A stretch of 54,174 nucleotides of DNA from an uncultured Oscillospiraceae bacterium (GCA_934593275.1 CAKTQE010000008.1:1-54174); one strand, 5' to 3'; shown: positions 24,422 through 33,600, counted from the first letter of the stretch. Program-made: numbers and translations. Notes: generated by a model not told the origin, from the letters alone.

Positions 24422-24829
24422 TCAACAAGCGGCCATTGCTCGCTGTTTTGCTCTGTATCTTTTCATGGATTTGCTGATTCGTGCGTTACGAGTGCCATAG
24501 CTTGAATTCTCCTTATTTGTCATAAGTTCCAGATTGTCAATGCAGTTGTTGGCTTTGTTTTCGTCCTTATGATTGATTTGCATACCCTCTGGAATTGCAC
24601 CCTTATGAGCCATTTAAACTAACCTGTGAACTCTCATGTGCTTTTTGATACCCTCATCATTGCACACATCAACCTGTTTATATCCTCTTTCTGTAAAGCC
24701 TTGTGGCAGAAGTCTGTCACGCTTAAGGCTGTAAACCTGTCCGTCAGTAGAAATAAGATACTTTGAAAATCCCTCTGCTTGACCCCATTCAAAGGGTGTA
24801 TTGCTTTTATGCTGTGTTGTCTCCGTCAT
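24422..24829 (-). pseudogene. HNH homing-type endonuclease with an in-frame stop
   Basis: The two frames join in register: MTETTQHKSNTPFEWGQ with a NUMOD4-like part (YLISTDGQVYSLKRDRLL, VHRLV), then a TAA at 24616-24614, then MAHKGAIPEGMQINHKDENKANNCIDNLELMT, the HNH core. In intact relatives HRLV runs on into the MAH segment without a break. The ATG at 24829 has a GAGGTTGAG site and overlaps the upstream gene. The stop makes it a likely pseudogene unless read through or restarted at the ATG after the stop. A free-standing nuclease inside an element operon is typical. Confidence 0.7.
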
Positions 24830-25085
24830 TGCTCTCAACCTCCGTTTCGCCGGTATTGAGAAACTCAATGAATTTATCCACATTCACAAGAAACTTATTA
24901 CCGGACTTAATATGCACGATTTTGTTCTGTTTGCACATCTGCCAAAGTGCTTTATATGAAATACCAGATTCATCTGCAAGAGTCTGTAAAGGCACCATAC
25001 GAGGAATGCGTACATCTGATACAATAAAGTTAAACTCCTGCTCTGGTAAAGTGTTCGTATTGTTTGTGATATTTTTCTTTGCCAT
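24807..25085 (-). CDS. Excisionase-like DNA-binding protein
   Basis: The 92-residue protein has a MerR/excisionase-type helix-turn-helix: RMVPLQTLADESGISYKALWQMCKQNKIVHIKSGNKFLVNVDKFIEFL. Its place upstream of the recombinase genes fits a directionality factor. The ATG at 25085 follows GGGAG; a longer frame from 25115 is possible. Confidence 0.65.
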   Translation of the reverse strand: MAKKNITNNTNTLPEQEFNFIVSDVRIPRMVPLQTLADESGISYKALWQMCKQNKIVHIKSGNKFLVNVDKFIEFLNTGETEVESNDGDNTA

Positions 25086-25345
25086 TTTTGTATTCTCCCT
25101 TTCGATTAGGGACACGAATACAAATTCATCTGAACTATTGTATTGTTGTCCATGTTTTTGTGTTTGCTCCGTCTGGACAACTGGACTATTCTTTAGTGAC
25201 CGATTTATTTTATTCTCAATTTTATGTTTATCCCCAGAGGTTCTCTGTTGACTTCTGGTGGACTTTTATCCTATACCATAGGAATACATTACCTTATGAC
25301 TTCTGATTCAATCTGGATTATCTTGTGTTATTCTGGGATTATCCT
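25086..25345. promoter_or_regulatory. Gene-free region with repeated short motifs
   Basis: No gene is seen. Two copies of CTGGATTAT or CTGGGATTAT (about 25312-25340) resemble motifs near the right end of the element (28629-28720). They could be binding sites for a Rep or recombinase protein. A minus-strand promoter for the excisionase-recombinase operon may lie here. Confidence 0.3.
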
Positions 25346-26029
25346 TTACGCTGTCTGTTCGTCTGGATTCCATGCGGAAGGCTTCTTAAACGCATTGACC
25401 TGTTTTTCAATATTTCTAAGGTGGAATCCCTGCAAATACACAGAAGCAAGACCCTGTTCAGCTTCTTTCAGTTCAGATTCTTTCAATCTGTCAAAAGCCT
25501 GTTCAGCAGAAGATTTACTACCCTCAAAAGCACGCTCCCTAATCTTTGCAGATACCATATCAGCATAAGCAGGATATTTAAGCAGTTCCAGAACAGCCTT
25601 GCTACCGATAACACCAGAATTGATAGAATCATTCAGAATCTTGGTAATGCGGTTTGCATGATTGCTATTCATCACTTTAGGCATCTGAGACATAAGCTGA
25701 AGTGCTTTGCTCTGTACTGCTTGTGTATCGTCCTGTTCGTTTGCATAGTCATAACCACGATTGCGGATTTCCTCAACCCTGTTATTCATACGGTCATACA
25801 CAAAAGCATTTTCAGCAACCATATCTTGCAATTTGCCCTGGAGTTTTTCATAGATTTCATTTACCATGTTCTTATCTACACGCTTATACACAGAAATAAA
25901 ATCTCTGACACTTGCAACCAGAATACGCACATCATCAATGGTCTTTGTTTTTCTGAACTGTTCAAGCAGTTTATTGTAGTTCTCAACGATAGTCAGCCCG
26001 TTGTTTGCAATAGTATTGACTTTAGCCAT
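25346..26029 (-). CDS. Conserved-looking helical protein of the element, function unknown
   Basis: The 227-residue protein is largely helical and charged, with likely coiled-coil parts (NKLLEQFRKTKTIDDVRILVASVRDF; EQAFDRLKESELKEAEQGLA). The ATG at 26029 has a GGAGGAAGAAG site and overlaps the stop of the small gene before it (ATGGCTAA). It may be a structural or packaging-associated protein, since a DUF5681-type gene lies upstream, but no function is recognised. Confidence 0.55.
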   Translation of the reverse strand: MAKVNTIANNGLTIVENYNKLLEQFRKTKTIDDVRILVASVRDFISVYKRVDKNMVNEIYEKLQGKLQDMVAENAFVYDRMNNRVEEIRNRGYDYANEQDDTQAVQSKALQLMSQMPKVMNSNHANRITKILNDSINSGVIGSKAVLELLKYPAYADMVSAKIRERAFEGSKSSAEQAFDRLKESELKEAEQGLASVYLQGFHLRNIEKQVNAFKKPSAWNPDEQTA

Positions 26030-26159
26030 TTTCTTCTTCCTCCCATTCGATATTTTCGTTTTCGTCTGACACAATCACAAAGCCTTGTTCTTTGTAATAT
26101 AAGTCATACGCACCTTGCGTTACCTCTGTGGTAACTGTTCCGTTTGTAATCTTAACCAT
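26022..26159 (-). CDS. Small acidic protein, 45 residues
   Basis: MVKITNGTVTTEVTQGAYDLYY followed by an acidic tail (SDENENIEWEEEENG). It shares one base with the upstream stop (TAATG) and overlaps the next gene by eight bases, so it is coupled on both sides. Similar small proteins with a YxLYYKxxG segment occur in phage-like operons. Confidence 0.6.
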   Translation of the reverse strand: MVKITNGTVTTEVTQGAYDLYYKEQGFVIVSDENENIEWEEEENG

Positions 26160-26515
26160 TATTCATCTACCTCGTTTTCATCTGGGGCATTGTTCCATTC
26201 ATCTTCCCAGTTTTCTTCGTCCCAGTCCTCGTTTTCTTTACCGTATGGAACAATCCTAATCACAGTAGGAGCAGTATCTTCTGTACCGTCTAAAAGAAAA
26301 GCAGTATTTGCACCATAAGCCTTGTCAATGATGTACTTACAAGCATTGAATCGGTCCTTGTTGTATCTGTCATTGGCAATCTGGATTATGCTTTGCAGAG
26401 CTTCAACGGTAGAAGATTTAAGCAACCTCTGAAATTGCTCCTTTTGTGATTTCTGCTCTGCGGTTTGCTTAGGTCTGCCTTTTGGATTACCGCTTTGTCC
26501 TTTAGCATAAGGCAT
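26159..26515 (-). CDS. DUF5681-type protein
   Basis: The start MPYAKGQSGNPKGRPKQTAEQ is the hallmark of the DUF5681 family, often found beside phage terminase-type genes. A helical part and an acidic tail (DWDEENWEDEW) follow in the 118-residue protein. The GGAAGGAG site lies before the ATG at 26515. No terminase large subunit is present here, so packaging is not supported. Confidence 0.7.
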   Translation of the reverse strand: MPYAKGQSGNPKGRPKQTAEQKSQKEQFQRLLKSSTVEALQSIIQIANDRYNKDRFNACKYIIDKAYGANTAFLLDGTEDTAPTVIRIVPYGKENEDWDEENWEDEWNNAPDENEVDE

Positions 26516-26531
26516 AGAAAATCACTCCTTC

Positions 26532-26741
26532 CTACATATCATAGATGTTCACGCTCCTTGTTGTAGGATTCCAGTTCTCTATGAATTTCTGTTTTACTTT
26601 GTCCTGTGAGAGATGAGATAAAATCTCTTGTTTTTCCTGTATCTCTGCTTTGAGAGATTCAATCAGCATATTGTAAGCCTGTGTTCCCGTTTTCGGTTTA
26701 TGCTTCAATGTAATGTCTGCTGATATGCGTTCTACCTGCAT
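26532..26741 (-). CDS. Small helical protein, 69 residues
   Basis: A coiled-coil-like segment (ESLKAEIQEKQEILSHLSQDKVKQKF) makes up the middle. It follows an AAGGGGGTG site and precedes the DUF5681 gene by 16 bases. No family was recognised. Confidence 0.5.
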   Translation of the reverse strand: MQVERISADITLKHKPKTGTQAYNMLIESLKAEIQEKQEILSHLSQDKVKQKFIENWNPTTRSVNIYDM

Positions 26742-26958
26742 TAGTGAACACCCCCTTATTGTTAATGTACTGTTATCTGTTTGTATCTCTGTCTCATATA
26801 ATTATGGACAAGATTTGATTTTTGCGTTTTGCTCAAATGCCTTGTGAAACACCTTTTACACCCCAATGAATGGTGGTTTATGCTCAATTTATGAGATTTT
26901 CAGTTTTTCAAGTTTGGGGTCGCAGGGTAACAATTTTTATAGCCTTTTTGACCCTGTT

Positions 26959-27954
26959 TTAACCTAATGAATTGTGCATGAGTTTTAGCGTTTTAAGCAC
27001 ATCAGAGGGAAGCCCGAACTTTTCATTGTTGCGATAGTATGATACCATTCGCTTTGAACTGTCTGGCATTTTCCTAAACGCATACCACTTTTTCAAGGCC
27101 TTGCGTAATACCTCAATATCTACAATCAATTCTTTGCACTTAATCAATGTGTTGCTGATTTCGTTTCCAGAATCAGATTGAGTCAAGGTCTCAAATACAT
27201 CTTGCACACAAGCATTCAGCATAGGCGTAATATTCTTTTTGCATATCTCGTCAAAGGTTTCTTGGTACTGGTCAATCAGCGTTTTGATTGCTTTCCTTGT
27301 GAGAATGTCCTCTAATGATTTCTTGCTTGAATACATACGGTCAAGCATTCTGTCTAAGAACACCAGTTCCACACGAATCAGATTTGACTCAACCTTAAGA
27401 TTGCCTGCTTGCCTTTGCTGAAAGGTTTTGTCATACACCTTTAACACCCATTCATGGGGCTTGGTTGTTGTGATTCCTCGTTCTGGTTTCCTGTGTGTTT
27501 TTCCGTTTGGGTCGGTTTCCTTATAAACAGTAACCTTTGCAAATGACCTCTCAAACAATCTAATCACATCCTTTGGCTTACAATCCCCAACGCATTTTAT
27601 CGTTAGATTGCATTCCATTTTTGTGACACTCATCATTGAGAGAAATTCATCAGAATACTTATCCTTTAAGTGCTTTTGCAAATATGACCTCATGTGCTCA
27701 ATGACTTGGTTTCTTACCAATTCGATTTTGATACAATCAGATAGTTGAAATGGCTGAACATTGTTTGGCCTGATTGCGTTAGGCAAATTCACATAAGCAG
27801 ACAGTTTGCCACCCCAACAAGATATTTTCATTATGTCATTTCCAGATTCATTCGTGAGATTTTCCTCTGGAAGATTTATGCTCTCTAAGCCTTTTATTGT
27901 AAGTTGCAGTTGAAAATTCATTCCGTCTGCACCTTGTAGTTTTTTCTTTCCCAT
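26959..27954 (-). CDS. Putative replication-initiation-like protein
   Basis: The 331-residue protein has the layout of phage/plasmid replication initiators: a beta-rich N-terminus (FQLQLTIKGLESI, MECNLTIKCVG), then HEWVLKVYDKTFQQ and LIRVELVFLDRMLDRM, a YDK...RxEL pattern seen in Rep proteins of filamentous-phage-like and rolling-circle elements, then a helical C-terminus. No clear HUH motif was seen, so the call is tentative. The GAGGTG site supports the ATG at 27954, with a GTG two codons earlier. A tiny gene precedes it, nearly touching. Confidence 0.45.
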   Translation of the reverse strand: MGKKKLQGADGMNFQLQLTIKGLESINLPEENLTNESGNDIMKISCWGGKLSAYVNLPNAIRPNNVQPFQLSDCIKIELVRNQVIEHMRSYLQKHLKDKYSDEFLSMMSVTKMECNLTIKCVGDCKPKDVIRLFERSFAKVTVYKETDPNGKTHRKPERGITTTKPHEWVLKVYDKTFQQRQAGNLKVESNLIRVELVFLDRMLDRMYSSKKSLEDILTRKAIKTLIDQYQETFDEICKKNITPMLNACVQDVFETLTQSDSGNEISNTLIKCKELIVDIEVLRKALKKWYAFRKMPDSSKRMVSYYRNNEKFGLPSDVLKTLKLMHNSLG

Positions 27955-27956
27955 TT

Positions 27957-28082
27957 TCACACCTCGCCCATTGCTTTCTTTATGTCTTTGATTATTGAAG
28001 CTGTTTCCTTGATAATTGCTTCGATTAAAGCAATGTAGCTTTCAGCATAATAGTTTCTTTCGTCAGTCTTTGCTCCGTTCAT
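27957..28082 (-). CDS. Small helical protein, 41 residues
   Basis: MNGAKTDERNYYAESYIALI begins a helical peptide ending KKAMGEV. It stops three bases before the ATG of the Rep-like gene and supplies its ribosome site within its last codons, so it is probably coupled to it. It is too short for a default ORF list. Confidence 0.5.
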   Translation of the reverse strand: MNGAKTDERNYYAESYIALIEAIIKETASIIKDIKKAMGEV

Positions 28083-28105
28083 ATTCAATACCTCACATTC
28101 TTTGC

Positions 28106-28402
28106 TCACATATATTCATCAATGCAATTCACATCAATGCTGTTCAAGATTTCCCTTAACTTGATAAACTCTTCCTTAGAGAAAGTGATACCACGCAAAG
28201 GATATTGCAATCCGTCTCTGTCAGATACTCGCCATGCTCTAATATCAAACACAGGCTTTTTGTCGTTCCACTTTACAATCGACACTTCCTTTGAGAATCC
28301 ACGAAAACCCACCATGATAGTGTCAATATGTTCCTTTACTTCGTACTCGGTAACCTTACCAGCATTACACGCAAATTCATGCTTATTTGTTTTGTTATCC
28401 AT
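28106..28402 (-). CDS. PC4/YdbC-like single-stranded-DNA-binding protein
   Basis: The 98-residue protein has the YdbC/PC4 pattern: SIVKWNDKKPVFDIRAWRVSDRDG, then GITFSKEEFIKLREIL. Bacterial YdbC proteins bind single-stranded DNA and RNA as dimers and are common on clostridial conjugative and integrative elements. The ATG at 28402 follows AAGGAACAAGGAAA. It is the first gene of the leftward operon, behind a terminator-like leader hairpin. Confidence 0.75.
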   Translation of the reverse strand: MDNKTNKHEFACNAGKVTEYEVKEHIDTIMVGFRGFSKEVSIVKWNDKKPVFDIRAWRVSDRDGLQYPLRGITFSKEEFIKLREILNSIDVNCIDEYM

Positions 28403-28440
28403 TTTCCTTGTTCCTTTCCTTTTGATTTTAGGCAACAAAA

Positions 28441-28537
28441 AAGAGAAGCCAGTTAAACCTCGTCTAAAGGTAACTTTGCTTCTCTAAGCATTCAAAATAT
28501 TAAATTAACTGGTCTTTTCCGACCTGTATATATTATA
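28441..28537 (-). promoter_or_regulatory. Extended -10 promoter and leader attenuator of the element operon
   Basis: On the minus strand TATAAT (28537-28532) is preceded by TG one base upstream, an extended -10. About 50 bases into the leader a hairpin (GAGAAGC..., 28446-28485 region, closed by GCTTCTC) is followed by a T-run (TTTTTTG), so most transcripts may stop before the PC4-like gene. This resembles attenuation on other integrative elements. Confidence 0.5.
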
Positions 28538-29061
28538 CCACATTATTTTCTGAAAGTACATAGGCAAAATAAACTTTTTTCCTTATTTTTCCGAATGTTT
28601 TCTTAAGGTCCTTTTTATATATAATCCTCAGATTAACCAGATTGACCCCAGATTGATTTTAATGGATTAACCTATATTTTATATATCCTATTCCTAAAAG
28701 TCAATCCTGGATTATCTGTGAACTTCTGATGATACCCCTTAAATAAACAGTAATACAATAGTATAAAGTTGTTGTGGCTATCCACAAAATACAAAGAGAA
28801 TTAAGGGCAAATAAACTGAAACTCATTTGTTCAGTTTTGCATTGTGTAGTATGAGAGATAATTGTTATAAAAGCCTTTAACTGCAATACTTTGTTGACCT
28901 TTTCTGCCTTGCAAAAAGTGAAACTCAATGCTATGCTTTTTCTATATTGCTTGTGATGTCAGTATTACGCTTGCTGAACAAACAAGCACAATCTAAATAA
29001 AATGCATGCACCCGCACACCGCAGTTCTACACAGGCGATGTCGATATTTATCCTGAACATA
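28538..29061. other. AT-rich right end of the integrative element and flank
   Basis: No gene is seen. Iteron-like repeats (AGATTAACC, AGATTGACC, AGATTGATT; 28629-28672) and a TGGATTATCTGTGAACTTCTG stretch near 28706 may bind Rep or integrase. The possible right attachment site is at 28749-28768. The part from 28769 to the intron holds nothing recognisable. Confidence 0.35.
28749..28768. other. Possible right attachment site of the integrative element
   Basis: AGTAATACAATAGTATAAAG matches 18 of 20 bases with 21130-21149 in the same direction. If real, the element is about 7.6 kb and ends here. Confidence 0.35.
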
Positions 29062-29344
29062 ATCGAGTAGGAGGGGCTGCATAGCCCCGACCTCTCACAC
29101 CACCGTGTGTACCGTTCGGTACAGGTTGGTTCAATCGCATATGTGCAGAGACTCGTACCGGTCAAGGATACTGTAGTATCCGGCCTGTGCGAGTCTTTCT
29201 GTTGAGATTGCTCGCTGCACATGGCCATTTCTGCCGGATAAGCGGGAAGTCAGTTCTTTCCGCTTTGCCTTGGCTTTCTTCAAGGACTTTGCGTAAGCCA
29301 GGACATATACGCCCTTCTATAGAACGTGCGCTCACCGGGCGCAC
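29062..29344 (-). mobile_element. Group II intron remnant, copy 2 (ORF deleted)
   Basis: It has the same ends as copy 1 (5' GTGCGCCCGGTGAGCGCACG; 3' CTACTCGAT) and near-identical 3' regions, but a different internal deletion, leaving 283 bases and a shorter maturase relic (ASNLNRKTRTGRILQYP). It sits directly after the terminator of the minus-strand formimidoyltransferase gene, the class C target habit. It is in the same orientation as copy 1, so recombination between the two could delete or circularise the 10.7 kb between them. Confidence 0.8.
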
Positions 29345-29388
29345 AAAGAGCAGCCGCCTGCATGGTTTCATGAAGCGGCTGCTTTTTA
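29345..29388 (-). terminator. Terminator of the minus-strand formimidoyltransferase gene
   Basis: AGCAGCCGC (29349-29357) pairs with GCGGCTGCT (29375-29383), with CATG/CATG inside. On the minus strand it is followed by CTCTTT and then at once by the intron 5' end. Confidence 0.8.
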
Positions 29389-29403
29389 GGGTTCGGTGTT
29401 GCC

Positions 29404-30300
29404 TCAAAGCATATTGTCCAATATCTGGTCCGGAGCCAGGGGGGACAGCTGCAAGTAGTATTCCGCGCTGTCGATCAGGGCCTGGGCCGGGACGATGCCC
29501 ACGATCTCGCTGCCCAGAACATTGATGCCATAACGCCGGGCTTCCAGCTTGATCAGTTCAAAGACGGTGTACATAGAGCTTTTTGTGTAGTCCGTCAGGT
29601 TCATGGTCACCTGGGCCAGATTCCGCTCCTCTGAGGCAATGCCCATGGCCTTGACATAGCGCAGACCGCCGGTCATGGAGCGCACCCGCAGGGCGATTTT
29701 TTTGGCCAGTTCCACATTGGGGGTGTCCAAATCCACGTTGAAGCAGATTAGGGGCATTCTGGCCCCGATGATGGACGCACCGGCAGTGGGATGGGGATGG
29801 CAGGGGCCAAAATCCGGCTGCCACAGAGGGTCCTGCATTTTCCGTTCCAGCCCCTCAAACTGCCCCCGGCGTACATCCGCAATGTCCACCCGGTAGGGTG
29901 CCGAGGCGGATTTTTCATACAGATAGCAGGGCAGGTCAAATTTCTGGGCAGCTTCCCGGGCCACATCCCGGGCAAGCAGGTCCGCATCCTCAATGGTGCA
30001 GCCCCGGATGGGGATAAAGGGGATCACGTCTGCCGCGCCAATACGGGGGTGGTGACCCACATGGCCAGCCATGTCGATCAGGGACACGGCCCGGCCGATG
30101 GCATCCACCATGGCCACCTTTAATGGCTCCGGCTGCCCCACCACCGTGACCACACAGCGGTTGAATTCCTGGTCCGTGGAATAATCCAGCAGCTTGACAC
30201 CGGGAACCGCCCGAAAAGCATCCACGATCTGCTCAAGCTTTTTCAGGTCACGGCCCTCGCTGAAATTGGGAACCGATTGAATCAGCATATCCTGGAACAT
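29404..30300 (-). CDS. Glutamate formimidoyltransferase (first copy)
   Basis: The enzyme moves the formimidoyl group from N-formimidoyl-L-glutamate to tetrahydrofolate in histidine breakdown. The 298-residue protein has the N-subdomain start MLIQSVPNFSEGRDLKKLEQIV, the catalytic HVGHHPRIGAADVIPFIP, PCYLYEKSA, and HPTAGASIIGARMPLI. The ATG at 30300 follows AAGGAGG; the frame extends further into a MITE but without a site. It is a single gene facing away from the SARP-type regulator. A second copy with the cyclodeaminase lies at 35123; the two differ widely, so this is not a recent duplication. Confidence 0.92.
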   Translation of the reverse strand: MFQDMLIQSVPNFSEGRDLKKLEQIVDAFRAVPGVKLLDYSTDQEFNRCVVTVVGQPEPLKVAMVDAIGRAVSLIDMAGHVGHHPRIGAADVIPFIPIRGCTIEDADLLARDVAREAAQKFDLPCYLYEKSASAPYRVDIADVRRGQFEGLERKMQDPLWQPDFGPCHPHPTAGASIIGARMPLICFNVDLDTPNVELAKKIALRVRSMTGGLRYVKAMGIASEERNLAQVTMNLTDYTKSSMYTVFELIKLEARRYGINVLGSEIVGIVPAQALIDSAEYYLQLSPLAPDQILDNML

Positions 30301-30607
30301 AGGGAGCCTCCTTATCAATAAATAAGTGGGAATAGAATTTTTTGGGAAGCTCTGATTAAATCGGCAAGAGCTGACAGCGAAAGATTTTGGTTCCAGGCAA
30401 GATTCTAAAAGTGGAGGAATACTTTGTGTATTTCCCACTTTTAGAAGCGCAGCCTGGGGGCAAAAGATTCGCCGCTCAGCCGCAGACGATTTATTCAGAG
30501 TTTCCCTTGTATAATTATAGTACATTCTTTTCCCATCCGCAAGAGCGGTTGCGGGGATGTTCAAGCTGTGGTATACTTTTCTCAGAGAAAAACAGGGGGA
30601 TGGTTTT
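30301..30607. other. Divergent intergenic region with MITE and SARP promoter
   Basis: It holds MITE copy 2 (30345-30505) and a promoter for the regulator: TTGCGG (30549-30554), a 17-base spacer and TATACT (30572-30577). The MITE separates this promoter from the minus-strand gene. No gene lies here. Confidence 0.6.
30345..30505. mobile_element. 161-bp MITE-like element, copy 2
   Basis: It is the same element as 12018-12178, in reverse orientation and of equal length. Ends are GGAAGCTCTGATTAAATCG and GGAAACTCTGAATAAATCG read inward. The central arms form their own hairpin (TTCTAAAAGTGG/CCACTTTTAGAA) that differs from copy 1. It lies in the promoter space of two divergent genes. Confidence 0.8.
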
Positions 30608-33600
30608 ATGCTAACGGTCAAAACTTTGGGTACGCCCCGGGTCTTGTTGGACGGCAAGCCTGTGGCACTGCCTTTCAAGCGGGCAGAAGCACTGCTGTAT
30701 TATCTGGCGGTGGAGCGCAGTGCCACCCGTCAGGAACTCATTGCGCTGCTGTGGGAAAGCGATGACGAGGCCAAGGGCCGGAAAAATCTTCGCCACGCCC
30801 TGTACACGCTGAAAAAGGAATTGGGCGGCGATGTGCTGCTCTCCCCCCAAAAGTCTGTAGTGGTTCTGAACACCCAACTGGAAATCGACTGCGATTATGA
30901 CCGGTTCGTCCGGGCCGGGGAGGATGCGGCCTACAGGGGCAGCTTCCTTTCCGGATTTGCCGTCAAAAACGCCTTCACCCTAGATGAATGGATTTTACGG
31001 ACCAGAGAAAAGCTCCACAATCTGCATATGAGCAGATTGGAGCAGCAAGCCCGGGTGCTGCAAGGGCAAAACGATTTGGAGGGGGCCTGCAACGCGGCGG
31101 TGGACTACTTGAGTCAGGAGCCTTTTGATGAATCCATGGCCGTGTTTTTGATGGACTGCTACCAGGAACGCCACCAGTATACCCGGGCCGCCCAGGTATA
31201 CCAAAAGCTGAAAGAACAGCTTTCTCAGGAGCTGGGGGTCGATCCTCTGGAGACCACCACCATCAAATACTACGAAATTCTGAACCAGTGGAACGATGCC
31301 GCCGGACAGCCGGAGGAATCCGGAGACCGCATGGTACCCGTAGGCCGGGAAAAAATCTACGATACCCTCCGGGCCGCCACCCTGGCCTTTACGGAAACCG
31401 CCACCCGGCGCAGTTCTCAGCTGCTTCTGGGGGAATCCGGCTCCGGAAAAAGCGAGGTCATCAATTACTTTCTGCGGACGGGGGCTTTGCGGGAACTGCT
31501 GGTGATCCGCTCAGAGTGTCTGCAATCCAAGCGGGACACCCCCCTGGCCCTGTGGAAAGAAATCGTAGGGCAGCTGCTGGACTATGCCGGACAGGCACAT
31601 CTTGCCATACCGGAGCCGCTTCAAGAGGGTTTTGACCAGTATGTCATGCCGGACCAGGCTTTGGAAGATGCCCTGGTACTGCTTTTGTCCCGGGTGGGCC
31701 GGGAGAAAAAAATCCTGCTGATTCTGGAAGATTTGCAGTGCGCCGACCAATGGAGCGTAGAACTGCTGGCAAGTTTGCTGCGGCGGCTGGAACGGGGTAC
31801 CATGATGGCCATTTTGAGCATGACCTGGGGCTGCTCCCGGCAGACCATGGCCATTCTGGAACATCTGGAAGCCGACGGGATCCTCCACCGGCAGGTGCTG
31901 CTGCCCCTGTCCCGGCAGAATACGGATGCCATTTTGCGGCGGGAACTGGGAGACGAAATTGCGGACAAGCTGGGCGACTGGCTCTATCAGGAGTCCGGCG
32001 GCAATCTGCGGCTGCTGGCGGACCTGGTGCAGACCTACGAGCGCACCGGCAACGTGCAGTCCGCCATGGAGAGCCTCCATGAATTCCTGCTGAATCGGCT
32101 GCGGGGGCTTTCCGGGGATGCCCTGCATGTCACCCATCTGCTGTGCCTGTCCTCCGGCGGCCTATCGGTACACGCCCTCCAAAAGCTGATGCAGATGGAT
32201 ACCCGGCGGCTCAGTGAAATCCTCCTGGTCCTGCGGCAGCGGGCCATTGCCGAGGAGTTCTTTTCCGACAATACCAACTGCTGCCGGTTCCTCCACCCCA
32301 AGCTTCGGGAACTGGTTTATGGGCAGCTGACCGCCTATCAGCGGCAGGAACTCCATGCCCAGACCGCCCAGGTTCTGGCCCGGACCACCGCCGACCCCAC
32401 GGACCTGCTGTGCTGGGAAATCTCCTGGCACTATGAAAAAGTGGGCCAACCGGAAAAAGCCCTGGATTTTGAGCTAAAGGCCCTGGAAAAGGAAAGCCGC
32501 TGGCGTTGCACAAGCTTTGTTCCCTGGCCCCAGGGCCGGGAAATCCAGGTGGACGCTCTGGAACAGGCCGTAAAAAGCACCCAGGACCGGCTGAGTCTGC
32601 TGCCCCGGCAGGAACAGCAGCCCACAGCTTTCTCCGCCCGACTGAATCTGATCCGGGGCCGCATGGCCCTGTTCCATGGGGAATGGGCCAGAGCCGTGGA
32701 ACTGCTGGGGGACCTGACCGCCGCTGACAGGGTGCGGGACGGGTTGGAGCTGGCAAAGGTCTGCATCCTCCTGGCCCAGAATGCCTATGACCGTCAGACC
32801 GTGGACCTGTCCGAACGCTATGTGACCGCCGGTTTGCGCTTCGTCCAGCGGCAGCAAGACGATCTGACCCTGGCAAGGCTCTACCAGCTCCGGGGCAACT
32901 GCTTTGGTCTGCGGGGAGACTACGAACGCGCCCGGTACTATTTGCAGGAATCCATGGAGCTATTGGCCAAAATGGACCAAACCAAAGAGGTCTGCGCCGT
33001 TCTGGCCTCGGCCTACGGGGATATGGGCCGGTTTTCCCTCTGCGCCAGTGATTTTTCCAAGGCCGGTCCCTGGTATAAAAAAGCCCTGGCACTTTTGCGG
33101 GATACGGACTGCGTGGGCCAGGTCTGGCTGCTGGTCCACTATGGCCGGACGGTATTTGCCGTTGACGACCACATCCGGGCCAAGCATCTATTTCAGGAAG
33201 CCTACGCCCTGGCAGAAAAAACCGGGGAACATCCGGGCCGGACCGCCGCCGGTGCCTACTGCGCCTACTTTGCCATGGCCGATGGCGAGGAAGAGAAAGC
33301 GGCAAAGCTTCTGCGGGAAGCCATGGAGGAAGAACAGGTACTCCATTCTCCCATGGAGGGGGCCATTCTGAATTTCATCTGCATGAAGATCCGCAGACGG
33401 CTGGACCTGGACCAGCAAGAGTCTGTCCTTGCCCAATTGCTGCCAGATCGGGCGGATGACTACGCCCGCCGGGGCGTGCGCCTGGGCAACAGCATCCCGG
33501 ATGTGTTTGAGGTTCAAATCCTCACCAAGGAGTTACGGGACGGAATTTCCACCCAGCTGCGCTATCGCAGTTCGGAGTTGTACAGTAAAAACAAGCGGTT

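Noticed and set aside
28965..29228. Minus-strand frames over the intron (TGTSLCTYAIEPTCTERY)
   Set aside because: They are intron domain IV-VI sequence read as protein, with identical copies in both introns; only the short RGWLGYFG part is a true coding relic.
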